A stretch of 64,000 nucleotides of DNA. It comes from Desulfallas sp. Bu1-1 (GTDB lineage: Bacteria; Bacillota; Desulfotomaculia; Desulfotomaculales; Desulfallaceae). This document shows positions 51,851 to 61,139 of this stretch, piece after piece. The stretch's first letter is position 1. Each line of letters opens with the position of its first letter. The DNA lies in assembly GCF_015594625.1 (NCBI RefSeq), contig NZ_JADNRQ010000003.1, forward strand, positions 211,074 to 275,073. Direction: 5' to 3'. The notes under the pieces are model-generated. The model had not been told where the DNA came from and did not search any database. It saw only the letters and a program-made list of their open reading frames with translations. Position numbers and translations under genes: made by a program.

Positions 51851-51978
51851 TCTTTACAAACAACTCCTTTTCTCGATCTATCAGTAAAACAATTCTTTAA
51901 AATTTATTTATTTCCTTTAGTTCTCCTTCTCTTTTTCTTTTTTGATTTGATGCCGGTTTAATGACATATTCCGACAGA

Positions 51979-52980
51979 TTAGCCGGAATATCCATCATGC
52001 GCCAGGTAACAGGCTACGAAATGCCCTGGCTCCACTTCCTTCATTTCCGGGGTGGACTCGCCGCACCCGGTCCGGGCATGGCGGCACCTTGTTCTGAACC
52101 TGCACCCTTCGGGCGGGTTGATCGGGCTGGGGACATCGCCCTCGAGAATAATGCGCTGCTTTTGATCCGCTGTGTCGGGATCCGGAACGGGAATTGCCGA
52201 TAACAATGCCCTGGTGTAAGGGTGCAAGGGGTTTTGATATAGATCATTGCTGGACGCCAGTTCCACCAGTTTACCAAGGTACATGACTCCAATCCTGTTG
52301 GATATGTGTTTAACCATGGACAGGTCGTGAGCAATAAATAAATAAGTCAACCCCAGCTTGCTTTGCAGGTCTTCCAGAAGGTTGACCACCTGGGCTTGGA
52401 TGGATACGTCCAGGGCCGATAGCGGTTCGTCACAGATAATAAACTCCGGTTCCACCGCCATAGCCCTGGCAATGCCGATCCGTTGCCTTTGCCCGCCGCT
52501 GAATTCGTGGGGATAACGGCTGGCGTGTTCGGGGCTCAATCCCACCTTGTTTAAAAGTTCCATAATCATTTCTTTCCGCTGGCGTCCCGCGGCAATGCCA
52601 TGGATATCGAGCGGCTCGCCAATGATGTCGCCGACGGTCATTCTCGCGTTAAGGGAGGCGTAGGGATCCTGGAAAATCATCTGTATTTTTTTGCGGAGGG
52701 GAAACATTTGCTTTTCGGTGAAGTTGGTGATATCCAGGCCGGCGTAGACGATTTTGCCCGCCGTTGCCGGATAAAGCCTGATAATGGTCCGGCCCACCGT
52801 GGTTTTACCGCAACCGCTTTCCCCCACCAGTCCCAGGGTTTCCCCTCTGTGGATCTGAAAGCTGACATCATCCACCGCTTTGACGACGGTTTGGCGTTTC
52901 CTGAAAAACCCGGGACGGGACGCAAAATATTTTTTAAGATGAGATACCTCCACTAAAATTTCTTCCCGGTTCAAATTCAA
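51979..52980 (-). CDS. oppF: Oligopeptide ABC transporter ATP-binding protein OppF
   Basis: 333-residue ATPase. Walker [19 protein letters not shown]-loop [19 protein letters not shown], signature [16 protein letters not shown], Walker [17 protein letters not shown] and H-loop [14 protein letters not shown]-terminal oligopeptide-transporter extension with [10 protein letters not shown] (Cys cluster common in OppD/F). Overlaps oppD by 4 bases. 51851-51978 between oppF and oppA holds no gene. Confidence 0.93.
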   Translation of the reverse strand: MNLNREEILVEVSHLKKYFASRPGFFRKRQTVVKAVDDVSFQIHRGETLGLVGESGCGKTTVGRTIIRLYPATAGKIVYAGLDITNFTEKQMFPLRKKIQMIFQDPYASLNARMTVGDIIGEPLDIHGIAAGRQRKEMIMELLNKVGLSPEHASRYPHEFSGGQRQRIGIARAMAVEPEFIICDEPLSALDVSIQAQVVNLLEDLQSKLGLTYLFIAHDLSMVKHISNRIGVMYLGKLVELASSNDLYQNPLHPYTRALLSAIPVPDPDTADQKQRIILEGDVPSPINPPEGCRFRTRCRHARTGCGESTPEMKEVEPGHFVACYLAHDGYSG

Positions 52981-53972
52981 ATACTCCTTTCCACCCGGGG
53001 CGCCAGGGGATGATACAGCCAGCAGGCGGCCTTGTGCGCCGAACTAAACTCCGTGTAAGAGGGTCGTTCTTCCGCGCAAATCAGCATGGCATGCTCGCAC
53101 CGCGGGTAAAAAGGGCAGCCCGCGGCGGTGTTGAGCAAATCGGGCGGTTGCCCGTCGATGGGCTTGAGCCGTTCCTTTTGTTTTGCCCGGATACCGGGAA
53201 CCGACCTGAGTAACCCCCGGGTATAGGGGTGCCTGGGGCGGTAAAAAATGTCCCTTCGATTCCCCTGCTCAATAATTGAGCCGGCATACATCACAATCAC
53301 CCGGCTGCAAACCTCGGCCACCACGCCCAGGTCGTGGGTAATCAGGATTATGGAAGTGCCGGTTTTGTCCCGCAGGTCTTTCATCAGTTCAATAATCTGG
53401 GCCTGGATGGTTACATCCAGGGCGGTGGTAGGTTCGTCGGCGATAAGCAGCTTGGGACGGCAGCATAAAGCCATGGCGATCATGACCCGCTGTCTCATAC
53501 CGCCGCTGAATTCATGCGGGTACTGGTTGATTCTTTTTTCCGGGCTGGGAATGCCCACCATGGCCAGCATTTCAATTGCTTTTTGCCTGGCTTCGTCACG
53601 GCTCAACCCCCGGTGGCGCACCAGCGGTTCCATGATTTGGTTCCCCACGGTGAAAACGGGGTTAAGGGATGTCATGGGGTCCTGAAAGATGATGCTGATT
53701 TCATTACCCCTAATTTTTTGCATCTCTTTTTCCGGCAGGTTGATCAGTTCCTTTCCTGCAAAGAGAATTGACCCACCAACTATTTTCCCGGGAAAGGGCA
53801 GCAGGTTGATGATGGATAAAGAAGTTACGCTCTTGCCGCTACCGGATTCCCCCACTATGCCAATGACTTCCCCCGGCCCGACGGCAAAGCTGACTCCGTT
53901 GACGGCTTTAACCTCTCCCAGGTGAGTAAAGAAGGAGGTGTGCAAGTCTTTGACTTCCAGTATATTTTTCAT
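52977..53972 (-). CDS. oppD: Oligopeptide ABC transporter ATP-binding protein OppD
   Basis: 331-residue ATPase. Walker [19 protein letters not shown]-loop [16 protein letters not shown], signature [16 protein letters not shown], Walker [18 protein letters not shown]-loop [12 protein letters not shown], and the C-terminal [14 protein letters not shown] cysteine cluster that may bind an iron-sulfur cluster, as seen in OppDF relatives. Part of oppB-C-D-F-A. Confidence 0.93.
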   Translation of the reverse strand: MKNILEVKDLHTSFFTHLGEVKAVNGVSFAVGPGEVIGIVGESGSGKSVTSLSIINLLPFPGKIVGGSILFAGKELINLPEKEMQKIRGNEISIIFQDPMTSLNPVFTVGNQIMEPLVRHRGLSRDEARQKAIEMLAMVGIPSPEKRINQYPHEFSGGMRQRVMIAMALCCRPKLLIADEPTTALDVTIQAQIIELMKDLRDKTGTSIILITHDLGVVAEVCSRVIVMYAGSIIEQGNRRDIFYRPRHPYTRGLLRSVPGIRAKQKERLKPIDGQPPDLLNTAAGCPFYPRCEHAMLICAEERPSYTEFSSAHKAACWLYHPLAPRVERSI

Positions 53973-53984
53973 GGCCGCTCCTTC

Positions 53985-54917
53985 CTATTTTCTCAAGCGG
54001 GGATCCAGGGCGTCCCTGAGCCCGTCCCCTAAAAAGTTGAACGCCAGCATTGTGATCGATATGGCCATGGCCGGGAAGAAAAGTATGTGCGGGTACGACC
54101 TGATGGCCGGGAGCGCGTCGGAAGCCAGCACACCCCAACTGGCCATGGGTACCGCCACGCCCAGGCCGAGAAAGCTTAAAAAAGCTTCGGTGAAAATAGC
54201 CATGGGGATATTCATGGATATGGTGATAATGATGGGGCCGATGCAATTGGGAATCAGGTGTCTGAACAGGATCCTTTTGGAATCTGCGCCCAGGACCCGC
54301 GCGGCCATGACAAATTCCTGCTCTTTCAGGCTGAGCACCTGGGCCCGTACGATCCGGGCCATGTCCATCCAGTATACCAGGCCCAGAGCGATGAAAATGC
54401 TTTTTAGCCCGGGCCCGATTAAAACCATTAATAAAATAACGTAAAGGATCAGGGGGATGGAGTAAAAAATGTCCACGATGCGCATCATGATATTATCCAC
54501 TTTACCCCCGGCGAGACCGGCGATGCCGCCGTAGATCACGCCCACGGTAAGGTTGATTAAACTGGCCACAAAGCCGACGGCAAGCGAAATTCTAGCTCCG
54601 TAAAGCACCCGCACAAATAAATCGCGGCCCAGGGTATCGGTTCCGAACCAAAACTCTTTGCAAGGCCCGAGCCCTTGTTTGTCGAGAAATTGATCTGAAT
54701 AGGAGTAGGGTGAAAAAACCGGCCCGAAGATGGCGAGCAGGATAATGAAAATAATTGTATACAAGCCGAGCATGGCCAGTTTGTTTTGTTTTAACCTGCG
54801 CCGGGCGTCCTGCCAGTAAGTTTCGCCCTGCCTTGTCGACTTAATGGTTTCTTTTATGCCGGCGGGCAAAGGTTTGAATTTGTCGGGACTGATACCGAAT
54901 ACCGGCAGCTTTTCCAT
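53985..54917 (-). CDS. oppC: Oligopeptide ABC transporter permease OppC
   Basis: 310-residue permease with a first membrane helix near residue 50 and the GsiD/OppC features FWFGTDTLGRDLFVRVLYGARISL and the EAA loop EFVMAARVLGADSKRILFRHLIPN. The end AFNFLGDGLRDALDPRLRK is typical. It lies 14 bases after oppB. Confidence 0.93.
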   Translation of the reverse strand: MEKLPVFGISPDKFKPLPAGIKETIKSTRQGETYWQDARRRLKQNKLAMLGLYTIIFIILLAIFGPVFSPYSYSDQFLDKQGLGPCKEFWFGTDTLGRDLFVRVLYGARISLAVGFVASLINLTVGVIYGGIAGLAGGKVDNIMMRIVDIFYSIPLILYVILLMVLIGPGLKSIFIALGLVYWMDMARIVRAQVLSLKEQEFVMAARVLGADSKRILFRHLIPNCIGPIIITISMNIPMAIFTEAFLSFLGLGVAVPMASWGVLASDALPAIRSYPHILFFPAMAISITMLAFNFLGDGLRDALDPRLRK

Positions 54918-54931
54918 CCTGGTTCTTCCTC

Positions 54932-55852
54932 CTATTTTCCGAGACGGATGCGCGGGTCGATAAAACTATATACAACGTCCACGATGAAATTCATCAGCAC
55001 CAGCAAAGTAGCGTAAAAAACAGTTACCCCCATGATTGTGGTATAATCCCTGTTACTGATGCTGGTTACAAAATGCTGTCCCAAACCGGGAATGGCGAAT
55101 ATTTTTTCGATGACGAAGGAACCCGTCAATATTCCGGCAATTAAAGGTCCCAGGTAGGTAACAATGGGAATTAAAGCGTTTTTTAAAGCGTGTTTGTACA
55201 CTACTACCCGCTCGGGCAAACCCTTTGCCCTGGCGGTACGGATATAATCCTGCTGTAAAACTTCCAGCATACTGGAACGGGTAAGGCGGGCGATGTAGGC
55301 GGTATAGTAGCCTGCCAGGGCTATGGCCGGCATAATTACGCTTTTCCAGGAGATCCACCTGGAGGTGGGGAGCCACCCCAACTTTACCCCGACGAAATAA
55401 ATAAGCAGGGTGGCGATGACGAAATTGGGCATGGCTACACCCAGGGTGGCGAGGAACATGGCCAGGTGGTCCTGCCACTTATTTTGCCTTAATGCGGAAA
55501 TAATGCCCGCCGGAAGGCCGATGAGCAGCATAATGGCCAGTGAGGCCAAACCAAGCTGGGCTGAAACGGGAAAACCGTCGGCAATGATTTTATTAACCGT
55601 AACTCCCTGGTATTTGAAGGAAGGTCCCAGATCCCCCCGGGCCAGGTTTTTTAAGTAGTCGATATACTGTTTCCACAGCGGGTCGTTAAGGTGATACCTT
55701 TTTTCAATGTTTTTTTTCACCGGCTCGGGAAGAACTTTTTCCCTGGTGAAGGGCCCGCCGGGAATGGCGTGCATGAGCGCAAAAGTAATGGTGATAATCA
55801 ACCAAATGGTTATAATAGATGTCGCCAGTCTTTTTACTATGTAAGTGAGCAT
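54932..55852 (-). CDS. oppB: Oligopeptide ABC transporter permease OppB
   Basis: 306-residue permease: MLTYIVKRLATSIITIWLII start, then FALMHAIPGGPF, YLKNLARGDLGPSFKY, and the EAA loop DYIRTARAKGLPERVVVYKHALKN, ending VDVVYSFIDPRIRLG. ATG 55852 follows AAGGGG; an in-frame ATG at 55876 is less likely. First gene of the opp operon on the minus strand. Confidence 0.93.
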   Translation of the reverse strand: MLTYIVKRLATSIITIWLIITITFALMHAIPGGPFTREKVLPEPVKKNIEKRYHLNDPLWKQYIDYLKNLARGDLGPSFKYQGVTVNKIIADGFPVSAQLGLASLAIMLLIGLPAGIISALRQNKWQDHLAMFLATLGVAMPNFVIATLLIYFVGVKLGWLPTSRWISWKSVIMPAIALAGYYTAYIARLTRSSMLEVLQQDYIRTARAKGLPERVVVYKHALKNALIPIVTYLGPLIAGILTGSFVIEKIFAIPGLGQHFVTSISNRDYTTIMGVTVFYATLLVLMNFIVDVVYSFIDPRIRLGK

Positions 55853-55971
55853 TGCATTCCCCTTGTTTAACTCCAATGTAATCTGAACAGTTAAGTTATA
55901 AAAGCGTTATTTCAGGATGAAATGAACGCAAAAAATTATCGAGAAGAAAAAGGTGATTCAATATTAAATGT

Positions 55972-56022
55972 CTAACACTGGTACATAAAATCTTCTTTTA
56001 ACAATTTCCATATTTTTTGCAT
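55972..56022 (-). CDS. Possible 16-residue leader peptide upstream of opp
   Basis: ATG 56022 preceded by GGAGGT reads MQKIWKLLKEDFMYQC then TAG. It is transcribed toward oppB, about 120 bases upstream of it. The same frame is open further upstream to 56166. The remaining 55877-56150 is AT-rich with nothing else recognisable. Confidence 0.25.
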   Translation of the reverse strand: MQKIWKLLKEDFMYQC

Positions 56023-56153
56023 TTTACCTCCAAAAATATGTTTGATGTGTTTTAATTTTAATTTGAATGACTTAGTTCGAGGAATTATTTGCCTGTCTGT
56101 ATGATAATTCAGAAATTTGTCGTAAATTTTATAGCTAGTTGGTAATTTATGGC

Positions 56154-56183
56154 TTGCTTTGGACATGGTAGGGTGGTATAATT
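56154..56183 (+). promoter_or_regulatory. Candidate extended -10 promoter for the HD-GYP gene
   Basis: TTGCTT (56154-56159), 18 bases, then TGGTATAAT, a perfect -10 (56178-56183) with an extended TG. It would leave a 5' leader of about 210 bases that contains a GGCAGGT/ACCTGC hairpin (56303-56326). Confidence 0.5.
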
Positions 56184-56398
56184 GCTTAAAATTTTATTAT
56201 CTCAAAAATATTGGGTTTTGAACAGGTTGAAATGGGATTTTTTTAAATAATATTTTTTATTCATGCCACCCAGACAACCATGTCACCAAACATAATTGTA
56301 AGGGCAGGTGTTTTTAACCTGCTGCCAAAGTACCAATCAATGCATTATCAATAAGCAGCAAAGGTTGTAAAACACTGACATGCTGGGAGGCAGACATC

Positions 56399-57655
56399 TT
56401 GGATTGGCACAAGATTTTATTTAATTTATATTTTACAGGTGTATCTTTAGCGGGTTTAGTAATACTAGCTTTTGCTTTTCAAAATCTAAACCCTGATAAT
56501 ATTTACGTCTATTTGTTCTGGATAGCGGTTTTTGTTATAGCAGAAATGAAAACTGTCCCGTTTGATGTGAAAGGTGGACAAGTATCCGTCGGATTTGCGA
56601 TAAACCTGGCTATGTTAATGATCTACGGGACCTCGAGCAGCATTGTTATTACAAGTGTCGGCAGTGCTCTTGCAGATATTATCGGCAGGCGGGGCTGGCA
56701 AAAGATGGTTTTTAATACTGCTCAATATTCAATCAGTTTGTTTGCGGCCGGTATGGTATATGAAAAGTTAAGTCCTACAGATCAGCATATTTTAGCTGTC
56801 AACCAATATATTGTCCCCTTCATTTTCACAACGCTTACATTTGTTATTTTCAATATTACTCTCGTGGCGATAATTGTATCGTTGTCCCTTAAAATAGCTT
56901 TAATTGATATTATTAAAATGGATTTGGGGATGAACGTTCTTTTTCTGACATCCCTGGCGCCATTAAGTTTATTGATGGTAATCTTATACATCAATGAACC
57001 CTGGAGTATAATATTGATTTTGCCGCCACTTGCCCTGTCTCATAATAGTTTTAAAAATTATTTAAAATTACGACAGCAAACCAGAACAACGATAGAACTG
57101 CTAGCTGATGTTGTGGATAGACGGGACCCTTATACGGCCAGCCATTCTTTTAGGGTAGCCAAGTACGCTGAGCAAATAGCCAGACAGATGGGGTTGCCGT
57201 ATGAGCAGATTGAAAATGTAATTATGGCCGGTCGGGTGCATGACTTGGGCAAGATAGGTGTCAGTGATGATATTCTTCTTAAGCCGGCGCCTCTTACTGA
57301 TATTGAGTACAAGCAGATGAAGAATCACCCGAAAATTGGTTATAATATCCTTTCCTCCTTAGAAATGTACGAAAACTTGTTATCCTTTGTGTTGTATCAT
57401 CATGAACGCATGGACGGTTGTGGGTATCCCCATGGATTAAACGCAAACTCCATACCGTTGGGTGCCCGTATTCTGGCCGTTGCGGATAGCTTCGATGCCA
57501 TGACCAGTGACAGGCCTTATAGAAAGGCTATGTCCGAAGAAAAGGCTTTTCTGGAGCTGAAAAAAAATAGCGGAACGCAGTTTGATCCGAAAGTGGTTGA
57601 TGCTTTTATCGAAGTTTGGGAAAGAGAAAAAGCGGTTAGGGAGAGGTATCAGTAA
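56399..57655 (+). CDS. Membrane HD-GYP domain protein (predicted cyclic-di-GMP phosphodiesterase)
   Basis: 418 residues. Seven or so hydrophobic segments in residues 5-210 form a sensor of unknown ligand, followed by a short linker and an HD-GYP domain from about 225: VVDRRDPYTASHSFRVAKYA, RVHDLGKIGVSDDILLKP (HD pair), NHPKIGYNILSSL, LYHHERMDGCGYPHGL (the GYP motif) and ILAVADSFDAMTSDRPYR. HD-GYP enzymes usually hydrolyse c-di-GMP to GMP. TTG 56399 follows GGGAGGCAG. Its stop overlaps the DUF5317 start by one base (TAATG). Confidence 0.9.
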   Translation: MDWHKILFNLYFTGVSLAGLVILAFAFQNLNPDNIYVYLFWIAVFVIAEMKTVPFDVKGGQVSVGFAINLAMLMIYGTSSSIVITSVGSALADIIGRRGWQKMVFNTAQYSISLFAAGMVYEKLSPTDQHILAVNQYIVPFIFTTLTFVIFNITLVAIIVSLSLKIALIDIIKMDLGMNVLFLTSLAPLSLLMVILYINEPWSIILILPPLALSHNSFKNYLKLRQQTRTTIELLADVVDRRDPYTASHSFRVAKYAEQIARQMGLPYEQIENVIMAGRVHDLGKIGVSDDILLKPAPLTDIEYKQMKNHPKIGYNILSSLEMYENLLSFVLYHHERMDGCGYPHGLNANSIPLGARILAVADSFDAMTSDRPYRKAMSEEKAFLELKKNSGTQFDPKVVDAFIEVWEREKAVRERYQ

Positions 57656-58239
57656 TGTTTTTTCTGATCATAGTAATAGTGGTAGCATTAATTGTTATTA
57701 TTAGTGGAGGTAAATTGGAAAATTTAAAATATTGTTCGTTTAAGTGTTCGTGGTTGGTGTTAATTGCGGTAACATTGAAAATTATTAGCATCTCAAACCT
57801 TTACCAAGTTGTCGGGTTGTCACATAATATTATTCCATATTTGCGAGTTTTATCTTTATTGATGGTGGTTTTATTTGTTGGCTTTAATTATTCCTTGCGT
57901 GGTGTGCCTCTTGTGGGCCTGGGTTTAATTTGTAATGCGCTGGTTATTATTCTAAATGGTGGTAACATGCCTATTAATGCAAAGTTTGCGCACTTAACAT
58001 CCACCGGTGACGAATTAAAATTATTAGAGTCCGGATTGCCGGTTAACAGTTTTGTTTTAACCTCCCCGGATACAAAGCTGGCAATATTGAGCGATATATT
58101 TCTAATGCCTGAGTGGGTGCCGATGACAAGATTGTTTAGCATTGGTGATGTTCTGATTACCATTGGGGCAATAATCTTTGTCACCTATTATTTAAAATAT
58201 CATAATTATCCTGTTTCAAAAAAATACTTTAATTATTGA
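57655..58239 (+). CDS. DUF5317 family membrane protein
   Basis: 194 residues with five hydrophobic segments and the conserved-looking central block NALVIILNGGNMPINAKFAHL and SDIFLMPEWVPMTRLFSIGDVL. DUF5317 proteins are often beside HD-GYP genes in clostridia; function unknown. Translational coupling to the HD-GYP gene (TAATG) indicates they work together. Two short peptide genes follow 15 and 170 bases later. Confidence 0.85.
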   Translation: MFFLIIVIVVALIVIISGGKLENLKYCSFKCSWLVLIAVTLKIISISNLYQVVGLSHNIIPYLRVLSLLMVVLFVGFNYSLRGVPLVGLGLICNALVIILNGGNMPINAKFAHLTSTGDELKLLESGLPVNSFVLTSPDTKLAILSDIFLMPEWVPMTRLFSIGDVLITIGAIIFVTYYLKYHNYPVSKKYFNY

Positions 58240-58253
58240 AGGAGGGATTAGGC

Positions 58254-58325
58254 ATGCGTCGTTGGTTTCCCGTGCTGGTAATAGCTGCTTTTATACTGAG
58301 CAGCATCGCAGGCAACAGGTGGTAA
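58254..58325 (+). CDS. 23-residue hydrophobic peptide, copy 1
   Basis: ATG 58254, 8 bases after GGAGGG, encodes two Arg, Trp, a hydrophobic helix (PVLVIAAFILSSIAG) and a terminal NRW. It looks like a tiny membrane peptide or a signal-peptide-only precursor. It sits 15 bases after the DUF5317 gene, so it is likely the third gene of that operon. Unknown function: secreted signal, membrane-active toxin or regulator of the HD-GYP/DUF5317 pair are all possible. Confidence 0.65.
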   Translation: MRRWFPVLVIAAFILSSIAGNRW

Positions 58326-58408
58326 ACTAATCAGCTGAAAAAAATGAGTACATAATAATTGAGCTATGTAAGTAAAAAAAAATAAGAGAACGTTAGGAGG
58401 GATTAGGC

Positions 58409-58480
58409 ATGCGTCGTTGGTTTCCCGTGCTGGTAATAGCTGCTTTTATACTGAGTAGCATCGCAGGCAACAGGTGGTAA
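58409..58480 (+). CDS. 23-residue hydrophobic peptide, copy 2
   Basis: Identical protein to copy 1, with its own GGAGGG site and one silent base change. An inverted-repeat terminator follows 25 bases later. Confidence 0.65.
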   Translation: MRRWFPVLVIAAFILSSIAGNRW

Positions 58481-58505
58481 TCCAATAAGTGAAAGGAGTC
58501 AATGT

Positions 58506-58551
58506 ACAAAATGCATAATCCTGCTTCAATTAGCAGGGTTATGCATTTTGT
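58506..58551. terminator. Bidirectional terminator between the peptide genes and the Crp/Fnr gene
   Basis: ACAAAATGCATAA-CCTGCT / AGCAGG-TTATGCATTTTGT, about 20 bp with one G-T, between convergent genes. Confidence 0.7.
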
Positions 58552-58554
58552 GTA

Positions 58555-59235
58555 TTACAGCCAGGACTTCAACTTGTACTTATCCAGTATGGTCACCTGG
58601 CCTCGTTTAACCTCAATGGCTTTTTGCCGTTTAAAATCGTTAAGAATGCGATTGGCGGTCTCCCTTGAGGTGCCGATCAGGTTGGCCAGGTCCTGGTTGG
58701 TCAATGAAATGTCGATTAAAATCCCCTGTTCGGTCTGTCTACCTTGTTCCGAGGCCAAAAACAAAAGCATGCTGGCGGCCCGCCGGGTGGTATCCAGCAG
58801 CGCCAGTTCAATTAACTGCTGTTGGGATATGCGCAGGCGGCGGGCCATGATTTTCAGCAATCCCAGGGCGATGCCCGGGTTATTGCTGATAATTTTTTCC
58901 ATGTCGGCGTTTCTGATCAAGCCAACGGTGCAATCTTCAATTACTTCGGCGGTGGCGGGGTAGGTGCCGTTATCGAACATGACAACCTCTGCAAATACTT
59001 CGCCCGGATTGATGAAATGAAGAATATGTTCGCGCCCATCGCCGGTCTGTTTGGTTACCTTGATCCTGCCGGATTTAACGAAAAACACCGCTTCCCCCGG
59101 CTCACCTTCCATGAAAATAATCCGCCCTTTTTGGTAGTTACGTTCAATGATGACTTTTTCCACTTCAGCCAGCTGGTCTTCGTTGAGATAGGCGAAAAGG
59201 GGAATCTTTTTGAGATAATGCAGGTTATTCGTCAT
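58555..59235 (-). CDS. Crp/Fnr family transcriptional regulator
   Basis: 226 residues. Cyclic-nucleotide-binding-like domain: IPLFAYLNEDQLAEVEKVI, GRIIFMEGEPGEAVFFVKSG, INPGEVFAEVVMFDNGTYPA. HTH_Crp domain: ISLTNQDLANLIGTSRETANRILNDF, ending VTILDKYKL. No cysteine cluster of the FNR type is visible, so an iron-sulfur sensor is unlikely; the ligand is unknown. ATG 59235 follows AAGGAGCG. Confidence 0.92.
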   Translation of the reverse strand: MTNNLHYLKKIPLFAYLNEDQLAEVEKVIIERNYQKGRIIFMEGEPGEAVFFVKSGRIKVTKQTGDGREHILHFINPGEVFAEVVMFDNGTYPATAEVIEDCTVGLIRNADMEKIISNNPGIALGLLKIMARRLRISQQQLIELALLDTTRRAASMLLFLASEQGRQTEQGILIDISLTNQDLANLIGTSRETANRILNDFKRQKAIEVKRGQVTILDKYKLKSWL

Positions 59236-59354
59236 TGCGCGCTCCTTGGTCAAGCATTTTTAATGCACATTATAACATATTAACGGTTGTAAAACACGGC
59301 GTTCAATAAATATAACCAAAGAATAAAAAGAATAAGTGAAAAGGCCGGATAATA

Positions 59355-59630
59355 TTATCCGGCCTTGACCAGGCTGTAAAATTCATCGCCCAGTTTCGTA
59401 ACACTGCAGATTTTGCTCTTGCCCTCGGTTGAAATTTCGACCAAACCAAGGGCGTACAACTGCATGATAATATGGTCCAATACAGCCCGTTTTACCCTGG
59501 CGGTGAGGGAAAGTTCCTCTTTGTTCATGCTGCCCTGTTCCAGCAGCGCCTGTAGCACCCTTTGCGCTTCATCAGGCAATCTTTCGTTCGCTTTGCGTAG
59601 AAAATCAACCAAACTCGTAGTGGAAACCAT
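59355..59630 (-). CDS. Small winged-helix DNA-binding protein
   Basis: 91 residues. NERLPDEAQRVLQALLEQGS, then a helix-turn-helix (MNKEELSLTARVKRAVLDHII) and a basic wing (LVEISTEGKSKICSVTKLGDEFY). MarR/ArsR-like size, no metal ligands. GTG/ATG start at 59630 with AGGTCAAGGAAAAAC upstream. Located between the Crp/Fnr and the Hdr-type genes, both minus; target unknown. Confidence 0.75.
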   Translation of the reverse strand: MVSTTSLVDFLRKANERLPDEAQRVLQALLEQGSMNKEELSLTARVKRAVLDHIIMQLYALGLVEISTEGKSKICSVTKLGDEFYSLVKAG

Positions 59631-59701
59631 GTTTTTCCTTGACCTCCTATTTAACTAATTTTGATAATATTATGCGCACTTTTTGCTTGATTAATAAGCA
59701 A

Positions 59702-59745
59702 AAAAGCCCGGTTGAAACATTTTTTCAACCGGGCTTAAAAAATTT
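59702..59745. terminator. Bidirectional terminator
   Basis: AAGCCCGGTTGAA / TTCAACCGGGCTT, 13 bp perfect, with A and T runs on both sides; it ends the Hdr-type gene transcript. Confidence 0.9.
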
Positions 59746-59849
59746 TCAGGTTTTGCTATAGTTTTTAGAGTTACATGGTAATTTTTAGGCAAACTCTATA
59801 AGAAGTTGAGGTTTCACTCAGGCGACCGGTGCCTGTGACCGCCGACCAA

Positions 59850-61007
59850 TTACTCCAAACTTTCGCTGATTAATTCGCTGATGTCTTTGACAGCCATCTT
59901 TTCGTCCTTATCTATATTTTTCAGGCTGTCTTCCAGCATCACGATGCAATACGGGCAAGCGGTTACCAGCAAGTCGACTTCCTTGGTCATGGCTTCTTTG
60001 ACCTTGGTGTCCGAGAAGCGCAGTCCCGCTTCGGTTTCCATCCAGATGCGGGCACCGCCTCCACTGCAGCACATGCTGTCGTCCTTGTTTTTATCAAATT
60101 CTGTGAATTGCAATTCCGGAATGGCGCTTAAAAGTTCCCGCGGCGCCTCGAAAACTTTGCTGTGCCTGCCGAGATAGCAGGGTTCGTGGTAGATGACTTT
60201 TTTGTTGATCCCTTTGACGGGCTTGATCTTGCCTTCTTTCAACAGTTCGGCAAACAGCTGGGTGTAATGAATTACTTCGAAGTCGCCTCCAAATGCAGGA
60301 TACTCGTTTTTGAACGTGTAATAACAGTGAGGTGAAGTGGTAATAATTTTCTTAACCCCTTTGCTTTTAAACAGTTCAATATTGGATTCGGCCAGGTTGC
60401 TGAATTCCTCTTCGGCGCCAATCTTGCGCACGGCTTCGCCGCAACATTTCTCCTCGTTGCCGATGATGCCGAAGCTGACCCCCGCTTTTTGTAAAGTGGC
60501 GGCGATGGCGCGGGCGATTTTCTGGCTGCGACCGTCAAAGGCGGAGGTGCAGCAGACATAAAGCAGGTACTCGTGATCGCTGAATACGGGAATATCCAGC
60601 CCTGCGGTCCAGGAAGTGCGTTTTTCGCTGTCCTGGGACCATGGGTTACTGTTACTGTTGATGCTGCCCAGTACGGCTTTCAGGTTTTTGGGAATCCCAC
60701 CGGTTTCACATACAACGGAACGCATGGCGCGTACGACATCGATTATATTGACTCCGCGGGGGCAGCGCACAACACATTGTCCGCAGGTGGTGCAGGCGTA
60801 CAGTATATCGTCACTTTCAAAACCTTCCAGCCCCAGCCGGCCCATGTAGATCATCTGGCGAATGCTGAACGGACTTTCTTTTTCCATTCTTCCCCAGGGG
60901 CAGGAGCCGCTGCAAAGGCCGCACTGCATGCAGGTGGTAATATCTTGGCCGCCCATCTCCCGGACAATTTCCCTTACCTCGTCGAAATAGTTAATGGCTT
61001 CTGACAT
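59850..61007 (-). CDS. HdrD/GlpC-type (Fe-S)-binding protein with CCG domains
   Basis: 385 residues. Two [4Fe-4S] clusters: TTCMQCGLCSGSCPWGR and YACTTCGQCVVRCPRG near residues 22 and 70. Two cysteine-rich CCG domains: CCGEAVRKIG and SPHCYYTFKNEYP, then YHEPCYLGRHSK, MCCSGGGARIWMETE and TACPYCIVML. This is the layout of heterodisulfide-reductase subunit D/GlpC-like proteins in anaerobic electron transfer. Single gene with no partner dehydrogenase nearby, so the electron donor is unknown. ATG 61007 follows GAGGAGGAG. Confidence 0.9.
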   Translation of the reverse strand: MSEAINYFDEVREIVREMGGQDITTCMQCGLCSGSCPWGRMEKESPFSIRQMIYMGRLGLEGFESDDILYACTTCGQCVVRCPRGVNIIDVVRAMRSVVCETGGIPKNLKAVLGSINSNSNPWSQDSEKRTSWTAGLDIPVFSDHEYLLYVCCTSAFDGRSQKIARAIAATLQKAGVSFGIIGNEEKCCGEAVRKIGAEEEFSNLAESNIELFKSKGVKKIITTSPHCYYTFKNEYPAFGGDFEVIHYTQLFAELLKEGKIKPVKGINKKVIYHEPCYLGRHSKVFEAPRELLSAIPELQFTEFDKNKDDSMCCSGGGARIWMETEAGLRFSDTKVKEAMTKEVDLLVTACPYCIVMLEDSLKNIDKDEKMAVKDISELISESLE

Positions 61008-61139
61008 GATACTCCTCCTCTTCCCTTGCCAAACTTTAGTTATAGTGAGCACAAAGTTTATTAAAGCTTTCGTCAATTTTGAAACAAAATCCTGCTTTTA
61101 AAATATAAAAAATGATTTAATAGGAAGGAGTGAATTTTA

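Larger units (their letters stand above)
58241..58480 (+). repeat. Tandem duplication of an 85-base peptide-gene unit
   Basis: 58241-58325 and 58396-58480 match at 84 of 85 positions, including the GGAGGGATTAGGC ribosome-binding region and the whole ORF. The only difference is a silent C/T change in a serine codon. The 70-base spacer is unique. Confidence 0.9.

Noticed and set aside
56190..56398. Cyclic-di-GMP riboswitch in the leader of the HD-GYP gene
   Set aside because: The conserved GEMM core sequences are not found; only one simple hairpin is present.
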